From: Chloroflexota bacterium
Lineage (GTDB): Bacteria > Chloroflexota > FW602-bin22 > JAMCYS01
Reading direction: 5' to 3'
NCBI GenBank assembly: GCA_021847625.1
Contig: JAJZQK010000238.1
Location: 1 to 6,068 of the forward strand
DNA length: 6,068 bases
Under the pieces are notes generated by a model, which made no database searches, had not been told where the DNA came from, and saw only the letters and a list, made by a program, of their open reading frames with translations. Positions 1 to 4,829 of the stretch are shown here, piece after piece; the stretch's first letter is position 1, and each line of letters opens with the position of its first letter. The translations under genes were made by a program, and so were the position numbers.

Positions 1-389
1 TCCGATCTAACCTCGGCGATGATCTCCACGGGAAGTGGCGGTAGGGCATCCTGGAGCTTCGAGAGCTCGTCTACATACTCTGGTGGAAAGAGGTCGCCGC
101 GGGTGCTAAGCAGCTGGCCCAGCTTGATGAAGGTGGCGCCGAGCTCCTGGAGCGCCAAGCGCAGGTGCTCGGGGCCCGCTTTGCCCTTGTCTGCGTCGAA
201 GGCGCTGCGATAGAACGGGATGTGTCTCCCCAGGCCAAGTTGGGTAGCCAGGTAGCCAAAGCCATGGCGGGCCAAGGTACGAGCAATCTGCTGGTACCGG
301 GCCGCGTGTGAGTACCGCGAGGTGTGTTCTGCTCCAAAGAATGCCACGCCGACCGTCCCTCCGCCCATCTTGGCTGTCTTGGAAGACAT
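1..389 (-). CDS. ABC1/UbiB/AarF-family atypical kinase, N-terminal part (runs off the left edge)
   Basis: The minus-strand frame reads in from position 389 and stays open to the window edge, giving about 129 residues. It carries the hallmark N-terminal region of the ABC1/UbiB/AarF family: a [19 protein letters not shown] segment, then [20 protein letters not shown], which contains the family's KxGQ motif (K-L-G-Q), and then [13 protein letters not shown]. These proteins are membrane-associated atypical kinases/ATPases linked to ubiquinone and other isoprenoid-lipid metabolism. The kinase core lies outside the window, so its catalytic residues cannot be checked. Two starts are possible: ATG at 389, the first after an in-frame stop, and ATG at 368, seven codons in. 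Neither has a clear ribosome binding site. A possible promoter whose -10 overlaps the first ATG would favour 368. The gene lies downstream of the metallopeptidase on the same strand, about 170 bases away. The family call is firm; the substrate and gene name are not. Confidence 0.9.
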   Translation of the reverse strand, partial: MSSKTAKMGGGTVGVAFFGAEHTSRYSHAARYQQIARTLARHGFGYLATQLGLGRHIPFYRSAFDADKGKAGPEHLRLALQELGATFIKLGQLLSTRGDLFPPEYVDELSKLQDALPPLPVEIIAEVRS

Positions 390-417
390 TATCGCATGTA
401 TGTTCGAAGGCGAGCAA
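388..417 (-). promoter_or_regulatory. Possible promoter for the UbiB-family gene
   Basis: On the minus strand TTGCTC (417-412) is followed after 18 bases by GATAAT (393-388), a fair match to a housekeeping -35/-10 pair. The -10 overlaps the upstream candidate start codon at 389. If it is used, transcription would begin near 380 and translation would have to start at the ATG at 368 with a very short leader. This is a pattern match only. Confidence 0.3.
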
Positions 418-510
418 GGACGCGGGCGGAATTGACGGAATGGGTGTCATCGCGGCGGCCTATCACTGTGGACCGCATGAGGTCGGGGGCGCTCTTCTCA
501 ATCAAGGTCA

Positions 511-554
511 AGGGCGGAGCGGAGCCCAGCGGGATTGCCGACAGGCTCCGCCCT
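511..554 (-). terminator. GC-rich hairpin after the metallopeptidase gene, candidate terminator
   Basis: AGGGCGGAGC (511-520) and GCTCCGCCCT (545-554) form a perfect 10-base inverted repeat around a 24-base loop. A competing stem, GCGGAGCC (519-526) with GGCTCCGC (544-551), is also possible because GGAGC occurs twice. The hairpin begins about seven bases past the metallopeptidase stop codon, where a terminator would sit. On the minus strand it is followed by TGACCTTGATT and not a run of T, so it is not a classical intrinsic terminator. It could instead be an mRNA-stabilising 3' structure. The rest of 390-560 shows no gene. Confidence 0.4.
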
Positions 555-560
555 CTTCGT

Positions 561-1466
561 CTAGCACGACAAATCAGGGGCCAACCACCACGGGTAGGCG
601 GGGTTCTCCATGATCTTCGTGCGGAGTTGGTCGCGGTTCGTGGCGTTCTGGAGGTTCTGGTCCTGTTCCCAATTCTTCTCGTCGCCTCTGACCTCCGCCC
701 ACACGACCGCCTGCATTAGATGGGCCGTTACTTCGCGGTCGACGGTCGTCCAGGGCCATTGCCACCAGGCCGACCCGGCGTTGACGTTCTGGGCCACATG
801 GGTTAGTTCGTGCGCGACCATGGCTGCTAGCACCCTGTCCGAGCTATTGCCGTAGTAGCGCCGGGAGATGGTAACCGTCTTCCCTTCCGTCATCGCCGTT
901 CCGCCCGTCGTGAGGACGTATCCTCCGGGCAGGTCAACGCCGATGTCGTTCGCGAACCTGATCGTTATGTCGTCACGTGCCAGCAGATCGCCGAGGGCCG
1001 CCGAACCGTACCTCGTCCCGGCCAAGATATCGACGGCGCTGGTGAGGCGGGCTACTTCGTCGGGTGTGCCCTGGAGCTTGACCCGTATTCCGCCTGTTTC
1101 CACTAGGCCGGCAGAGCCAGCTCCGCTCCGGCCGCTACCGTTGGACGGGGTCGGCGCCGCCGCCAGTTGGACCCTGAAGTCGGCCGGATTTGCATCCTTG
1201 GCCGCTATGAAAACCCATTGCCCGTCTTGCGGGTCGTACACCGATACGTACCCGGTCGGCCCGCCAAACAACCTATCCTCTACATGGTTAACAGCCAACG
1301 AACGTGCCGAACATTGGTTGAGAAACGTACTGCCAACAAGAAGGAAAACCACCGCACTCATCCAAGGCACTCCACGCCTCAGGCGAGACCCCCCTGGAAA
1401 AGGGGTCAAGAGAATAATCGCTGCAGCGACCGGTGCGGCGGCCATCCACAAACCCCACACTTGCAT
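561..1466 (-). CDS. Membrane-anchored HExxH zinc metallopeptidase, uncharacterised
   Basis: This 301-residue protein has two hydrophobic segments at its N-terminus (about residues 5-22 and 34-50), then a soluble region with a Ser/Gly-rich stretch near 105-122, and a C-terminal peptidase-like domain. The motif MVAHELTHVAQ gives the zinc-binding HExxH (H219, E220, H223). The segment DREVTAH supplies E245, 22 residues further on, as a likely third zinc ligand in gluzincin fashion. The tail is rich in Trp and ends PWWLAPDLSC. The ATG at 1466 is preceded by GAGAAGAGGAA, a purine-rich ribosome binding site lying very close to the start. The peptidase class is supported by the motif; I do not recognise a named family and the substrate is unknown. 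With two helices and a short loop, the catalytic domain is probably on the same side of the membrane as the N-terminus, but the side is not determined. It is transcribed divergently from the rhomboid gene. Confidence 0.8.
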   Translation of the reverse strand: MQVWGLWMAAAPVAAAIILLTPFPGGSRLRRGVPWMSAVVFLLVGSTFLNQCSARSLAVNHVEDRLFGGPTGYVSVYDPQDGQWVFIAAKDANPADFRVQLAAAPTPSNGSGRSGAGSAGLVETGGIRVKLQGTPDEVARLTSAVDILAGTRYGSAALGDLLARDDITIRFANDIGVDLPGGYVLTTGGTAMTEGKTVTISRRYYGNSSDRVLAAMVAHELTHVAQNVNAGSAWWQWPWTTVDREVTAHLMQAVVWAEVRGDEKNWEQDQNLQNATNRDQLRTKIMENPAYPWWLAPDLSC

Positions 1467-1713
1467 TTCCTCTTCTCGCCGCCTCTCGCAGTAATCTCAT
1501 ATCGGAGCAGTCGTATTAAGCACAAGATGTGCCACAGGTGCTCAGGACAAGGGAACGCTGCTCCTGCCATCGCTGGCGATGACGGCGGGGGGGAGAAGTG
1601 AGGGCTAGCGCTTATCCGATGGGAGACCGAACCTCCGCAGCGGGTGGCGGTCTCGCGCGCCATCCGGTATACTTCTCGGTGCCGATTATGTCCGATGCGC
1701 TGAGGCTGGGCAA
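1467..1713. promoter_or_regulatory. Divergent intergenic region with inverted repeats and a -10-like box
   Basis: This 247-base spacer must drive both the metallopeptidase (leftward) and the rhomboid gene (rightward). Visible elements are the inverted repeat GCACA-AGA-TGTGC (1520-1532), the tight palindrome CATCGC-TG-GCGATG (1568-1581), and GAGACCG (1623-1629) paired with CGGTCTC (1648-1654) around an 18-base loop. There is also TATACT (1668-1673), a reasonable -10 for the rhomboid gene, with no good -35 at the usual distance. For the leftward gene, TAATAC on the minus strand near 1515-1520 is a weak candidate. No RNA gene or convincing long ORF was found. The short repeats could be operators or chance in GC-rich DNA. 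Confidence 0.35.
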
Positions 1714-1717
1714 TTGA
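1598..1717 (+). CDS. Possible 39-codon leader ORF overlapping the rhomboid start (doubtful)
   Basis: A GTG at 1598, preceded by a G-rich purine run (GGGGGGGAGAA) that could serve as a ribosome binding site, opens a 39-residue frame. Its TGA (1715-1717) overlaps the TTG start of the rhomboid gene as TTGA. An internal ATG at 1688 would give a 9-residue version with the same end. The predicted peptide has no recognisable motif. Overlapping stop/start signals can couple translation, so this may be a leader peptide. It may equally be a chance frame in GC-rich DNA, and the -10-like TATACT inside it would place the transcription start after most of it. Confidence 0.15.
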   Translation: MRASAYPMGDRTSAAGGGLARHPVYFSVPIMSDALRLGN

Positions 1718-2766
1718 TTCCCGTAAACGATAGCGTTTCTACCAGGCATACGCCCTGGGTCAACTATGGTCTGATCATCGCCAATGTACTGGTTTTCCTT
1801 GTCGAGCTGAGCCTTGGCGCCGGGATCGACGGGTTCATCCAGCGATGGGGTGTGACCCCGGCCGCCGTCAGCAGCGCTCTGTCCGGGGCTCAGGCGGGTC
1901 AGCAAGCGGCACTGTTGACGCTGATCACCGCCCTGTTTCTGCATGCCGGCTGGGTTCACCTGGGCGGGAATATGCTGTTCCTCTGGGTCTTCGGCGACAA
2001 CGTCGAGGACAGGTTCGGCCATCTGCGCTATCTCGTGTTCTACCTGCTCGTGGGCGTGGGCGCGAACCTGGCCCAAGTTATCTTCATGCCCGGCTCGGCG
2101 GTACCCTTGATCGGCGCGAGCGGAGCGATTGCCGGTGTCCTCGGGGCCTACATCATTATGTATCCGCGGTCGACGGTGACGGTCTTGATACCGGTGTTCT
2201 TCTTGCCGTTGCTCCTGCCCGTGCCGGCCTTCCTCATGCTTGGCATCTGGTTCATCACGCAGTTCGCCAATGGCCTGGCCTCGATCACGCCGCAGGCCCA
2301 GCAGATGGCCGGTGGCGTGGGCTGGTGGGCCCACATAGGCGGATTTCTGATCGGCGTTACTCTTACCTTGCTGCTTCCCAAGGCACGGCCCAGCGAGGCA
2401 ACCTGCCGCCCGTTGGCGGCGCAGTCACCGCGGGCGTTGGGTAAGAGTTCGCCCGTTAGCGCGGCCGTCGTGCGGACGGTGACCTTCCTGGGGGATGCCA
2501 TCAGCCTGCTGCTCACGCTGCGGGTGATCTTCCTCGCCTTGGCAGTAGCCCGCGGCGGGATCCTGGACTTTCTGGCGCAGCTCGTCTATGCGTTGAGCTG
2601 GCCGCTTGTGGAGCCGTTCACGGCCTTCGTCCCTTATTTGCGAATCGGCAATAGCGTCGTCGAGCTGTATACCCTCCTCGCTCTGCTGGTATACTACGCA
2701 CTGATCTCTGTGCTGGCCTGGGCGCTCTCGCTGGTGCTGGGCCGCCGCCAGTCTGCGGCGTATTGA
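1714..2766 (+). CDS. Rhomboid-family intramembrane serine protease with C-terminal YggT-like membrane domain
   Basis: Rhomboids cut substrate transmembrane helices within the lipid bilayer using a Ser-His dyad. Residues 1-222 form the rhomboid core. It opens with the family-typical MIPVNDSVSTRHTPWVNYG, then HLGGN (82-86) in helix 2, GASG with nucleophile S136, and AHIGG with catalytic H207. Six membrane segments are plausible in this part. A hydrophilic linker (about 223-250) leads to a further hydrophobic region. There, TLRVIFLAL (268-276), VYALSWPLVEPF (291-302) and ELYTLLALLVYYALI (317-331) match the pattern of YggT-family proteins: an Arg in the first helix, a Pro-x-x-x-Pro-Phe turn, then a second helix. 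The start is TTG at 1714, chosen because the protein then begins with the conserved MIP and GAGG lies eight bases upstream (1702-1705). The protein ends 75 bases before the next gene. The protease call is firm; the YggT assignment is by eye. Confidence 0.9.
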   Translation: MIPVNDSVSTRHTPWVNYGLIIANVLVFLVELSLGAGIDGFIQRWGVTPAAVSSALSGAQAGQQAALLTLITALFLHAGWVHLGGNMLFLWVFGDNVEDRFGHLRYLVFYLLVGVGANLAQVIFMPGSAVPLIGASGAIAGVLGAYIIMYPRSTVTVLIPVFFLPLLLPVPAFLMLGIWFITQFANGLASITPQAQQMAGGVGWWAHIGGFLIGVTLTLLLPKARPSEATCRPLAAQSPRALGKSSPVSAAVVRTVTFLGDAISLLLTLRVIFLALAVARGGILDFLAQLVYALSWPLVEPFTAFVPYLRIGNSVVELYTLLALLVYYALISVLAWALSLVLGRRQSAAY

Positions 2767-2841
2767 CATTCGCGGTACAATGGGGAGCGAATCGTCGTCT
2801 GCTAGGTCTCTTGGCCAAGGTTAGGGGAGCGGAAGAGAAGA
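2767..2841 (+). promoter_or_regulatory. Spacer with -10-like TACAAT and a palindrome, possible promoter of the three-gene unit
   Basis: The only sizeable gap on the plus strand holds CGGTACAAT (TACAAT at 2776-2781), similar to the CGGTATACT before the rhomboid gene. It also holds the perfect 10-base palindrome CTTGGCCAAG (2810-2819), which could be an operator. TTGACA at 2763-2768 is only seven bases from TACAAT and cannot pair with it as a -35. Purine-rich AGGGGAG (2823-2829) and GGAAGAGAAG (2831-2840) precede the GTG start at 2842. Confidence 0.3.
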
Positions 2842-3198
2842 GTGTCTACTGGTAAGATAATCGGCTACGTGGTAAGCGCCATCCTCATCTTGTTTGGGGT
2901 TCTGTTCCTGCTGGCGGCACCCGTGGGCAATACCGGCGGCAGGCTGGCCGTCGGCGTCGTCCTGATCGTCATCGGGCTCGGCATCATCGCCATCGTCAAG
3001 CTGCGCGAGCCCAAGCCGGAGCAACGGATCGTCCACGAGGTAGAACTGCCGGGTGACCTCAGCCTCGAGCAGATGAAGTGCCGGAATTGCGGCGCTCCGC
3101 TGGACCAGCGGGAGATTACGCTGGTCCATGGCGCCCTCAACGTCAGGTGCCCCTATTGCGGGGCGGCCTACGAGATCGAGGAGGAGCCCAAATGGTGA
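2842..3198 (+). CDS. Small two-helix membrane protein with a C-terminal zinc ribbon
   Basis: The protein has 118 residues. Two hydrophobic helices (about 8-26 and 34-53) form a hairpin. It is followed by a charged linker (KLREPKPEQR) and a treble-clef-like zinc ribbon with two Cys pairs, CRNC (C80, C83) and CPYC (C103, C106), each followed by Gly-Ala, a usual knuckle form. The basic linker after helix 2 places the ribbon in the cytosol by the positive-inside rule. The start is GTG at 2842, with purine-rich sequence just upstream. Its 3' end overlaps the next gene by seven bases, so the two are probably translated together. No specific family was recognised. Given its neighbours it may be a scaffold or accessory factor for the cytosolic part of the DUF2207-like protein or for the radical SAM enzyme. 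That role is inference from position only. Confidence 0.8.
   Translation: MSTGKIIGYVVSAILILFGVLFLLAAPVGNTGGRLAVGVVLIVIGLGIIAIVKLREPKPEQRIVHEVELPGDLSLEQMKCRNCGAPLDQREITLVHGALNVRCPYCGAAYEIEEEPKW
3179..3184 (+). promoter_or_regulatory. Strong Shine-Dalgarno fixing the DUF2207-like start
   Basis: AGGAGG lies seven bases before the ATG at 3192, inside the last codons of the zinc-ribbon gene. It selects this ATG over upstream in-frame options. The resulting protein begins with a clear signal peptide, and the ATGGTGA overlap suggests translational coupling. Confidence 0.75.
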
Positions 3199-4826
3199 GG
3201 TGGCACCGGGCGCTTTCCCTAGTCCTGCTTTCCGCATTCCTCTTGGCTTCCTCGTTCCTCGCGACCATCCCGGCCGCGGCTCAGGACCTCAGCTTCTCCT
3301 TGGATCGCAACCTCTCGAGGGTATACGTCAACAAGGACGGGTCCATCGACGTCGAATACTGGCTCACCTTCCGAAACGACCGCGGCGCACCGACGATCGA
3401 CATCGTGGACGTGGGCATGCCGACCAAGAATTACGTCCTGTCCTCGATAGTCGCCGATATCGACGGCGCGGCCGTCAAGGACATCCGCAAGTCGGAGTGG
3501 GTCTCGCCCGGCGCGGAGTTCCATCTCGGTAGCCGGTCCATTCGCGGCGGTCAGACCGGCACCCTGCACCTGCGGGCCAGGGTGAACGGTATGGTCTTTC
3601 CGGACTCGCAGGACGACTCCTACGCCAGCGTCGAGTTCGCCCCCCACTACTACGGCAGCGATTTCGTCCACGGCAGCACATATCTGGAGGTGAGCTTCTA
3701 CTTGCCGCCGGGAGTAACGCCGGATGAGCCGCGCTATCACCAAGAGCAGTTCACCTCGGCGGCGGTCCAGGACGGTCAGGTCGTCTATACCTGGGTGAAG
3801 GAGAACGCCAGGCCTGATCGCCAGTACATGTTCGGCGCCTCCTTCCCGAAGCAGTACGTCGACAAGATATCGGAACCGAGCGTCGATTTTGATCCCTTCA
3901 TCGAAGTGGGCGTGGTCGTCGTCGTGTTCCTGGTGGTGATCGGCGTCGTGATCATCACGCCGATTCTAGCCATCGGTGCTGCCCGCCGCCGGCGGCTGGA
4001 CTATCTGCCGCCCGTCATCTCCGTGGAGGGGGTGGAGATTCGCCGGGGTCTCACCGCCCCCGAGGCCGCGGTGCTGATGGAGCTGCCGCTCGACCGGGTG
4101 CTGACTTTGATCTCATTCGGCCTTATCCGCAAGGGCGCCCTGCGGGTGCTAACGAACAACCCGTTGCGGGTGGAGGCGCTGAAGCCTGAACCGGATGGGC
4201 TCAAAGCCTACGAGGTGAGCTTCCTGAGAGCAGTGGGTCCCGATGGCAGGCTAGACGAGGCGATTCTGCGGGCCATGGTCGTCGACCTGGTGAAGTCGGT
4301 CAACCGGCAGATGAAGGGCTTCAGTGGCAGGGACACGCTTGCCTACTATCGCTCCATCGTGGACAAGGCTTGGGAGCGGGTGAAATCCTCCGGCGAGGCG
4401 GATCTTAGCGACGAGATGCTTGCCGAAACGATCGAGTGGGCCAGCCTGGACCGGGAGTTCGAGCGCAAGGCCCCTGAAGTGTTCGTGGGACGGTCCTTCC
4501 GCCGACCGGTGTGGTGGGGCAACTACGTTCCTCGCACTTCCCACCCCACGGGCCATTCGGCTCCGGGCAGGAGCGTCAGCCTGCCGGACGTGCAGATGCC
4601 GACGCTGCCGGGTTCGCAGTTCGCCAACTCCATCGTCAGCGGCATGGAGGGAATGGCCGCTGGGGTTGTGGGCAATGTCGAGTCCTTCACGTCTGGCGTC
4701 ACCCAGATTACCAATCCTCCGCCACCGCCGACGCGGTCCAGCTCGGGACGCGGGGGTGGCGGGGGCTGTGCCTGCGCTTGTGCCTGCGCCGGCTGTGCTT
4801 GTGCGTGTGCCGGGGGAGGGAGATAG
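3192..4826 (+). CDS. DUF2207-like membrane protein ending in a Cys-Ala repeat tail; probable radical SAM substrate
   Basis: The protein has 544 residues. A signal peptide (1-30, ending IPAAA before Q31) is followed by a beta-rich extracytoplasmic domain (about 31-230) of the kind seen in DUF2207 proteins. A single transmembrane helix follows (about 239-263, very Val/Ile-rich) and then RRRR (265-268), which marks the cytosolic side. The cytosolic half contains a winged-helix-like segment (about 275-325: TAPEAAVLMELPLDRVLTLI then GLIRKGALRVL), a mostly helical region, and a linker with PPPPP (509-513), Ser/Gly/Arg and five glycines (521-525). The end is CACACACAGCACACA (526-540) followed by GGGR. 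All seven cysteines of the protein are in this tail. The mature tail should be cytosolic and reachable by the radical SAM enzyme encoded three bases downstream. DUF2207 membership is by resemblance and moderate; a related low-complexity-tail membrane family is an alternative. The function of the protein is unknown. Confidence 0.8.
   Translation: MVRWHRALSLVLLSAFLLASSFLATIPAAAQDLSFSLDRNLSRVYVNKDGSIDVEYWLTFRNDRGAPTIDIVDVGMPTKNYVLSSIVADIDGAAVKDIRKSEWVSPGAEFHLGSRSIRGGQTGTLHLRARVNGMVFPDSQDDSYASVEFAPHYYGSDFVHGSTYLEVSFYLPPGVTPDEPRYHQEQFTSAAVQDGQVVYTWVKENARPDRQYMFGASFPKQYVDKISEPSVDFDPFIEVGVVVVVFLVVIGVVIITPILAIGAARRRRLDYLPPVISVEGVEIRRGLTAPEAAVLMELPLDRVLTLISFGLIRKGALRVLTNNPLRVEALKPEPDGLKAYEVSFLRAVGPDGRLDEAILRAMVVDLVKSVNRQMKGFSGRDTLAYYRSIVDKAWERVKSSGEADLSDEMLAETIEWASLDREFERKAPEVFVGRSFRRPVWWGNYVPRTSHPTGHSAPGRSVSLPDVQMPTLPGSQFANSIVSGMEGMAAGVVGNVESFTSGVTQITNPPPPPTRSSSGRGGGGGCACACACAGCACACAGGGR
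4767..4811 (+). repeat. Cys-Ala repeat tail, candidate core peptide
   Basis: Fifteen codons encode four Cys-Ala pairs, one Gly, then three Cys-Ala pairs (residues 526-540), framed by GGGGG and GGGR. Cysteine uses TGT five times and TGC twice; alanine uses GCC four times, GCT twice and GCG once. The mixed codons indicate that the amino-acid pattern is maintained at protein level and is not just a slipped DNA repeat. Regularly spaced Cys next to a radical SAM-SPASM gene resembles precursor core regions of thioether-bridged RiPPs; metal binding by the bare thiols is the main alternative. Confidence 0.8.
4815..4822 (+). promoter_or_regulatory. Shine-Dalgarno of the radical SAM gene, inside the tail codons
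   Basis: GGAGGGAG ends seven bases before the ATG at 4830 and is made by the final Gly-Gly-Gly-Arg codons of the upstream protein. Ribosomes finishing the tail would pass directly over the start region of the maturase gene, implying coupled synthesis of substrate and enzyme. Confidence 0.65.
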
Positions 4827-4829
4827 ACT

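Noticed and set aside
71..337. Minus-strand frame of 88 codons at the left edge
   Set aside because: It is an alternative frame of the UbiB-family gene; the correct frame is open to the edge and carries the family motifs.
868..1494. Long plus-strand open frame of about 208 codons opposite the metallopeptidase
   Set aside because: It lies antisense to a gene with a clear HExxH motif, and its translation is compositionally odd (Ser/Pro/Arg-rich) with no motif. It is a GC-rich shadow frame.
1612..2334. Minus-strand open frame of about 240 codons opposite the rhomboid gene
   Set aside because: Its product is rich in His, Gln, Asp and Arg with no domain, and it mirrors the rhomboid coding strand, which has catalytic and membrane signatures.
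2763..2781. TTGACA and TACAAT as a promoter pair
   Set aside because: They are separated by only seven bases, far from the usual 16-18, and TTGACA overlaps the rhomboid stop codon.
3078..3191. N-terminal extension of the DUF2207-like gene upstream of 3192
   Set aside because: The extension overlaps the zinc-ribbon codons and would bury the signal peptide; AGGAGG at 3179-3184 and the signal sequence both support 3192.
4767..4811. Simple-sequence DNA repeat or sequencing artefact
   Set aside because: The units differ by synonymous codons, the frame continues to a proper stop, and the next gene follows with a normal ribosome binding site.
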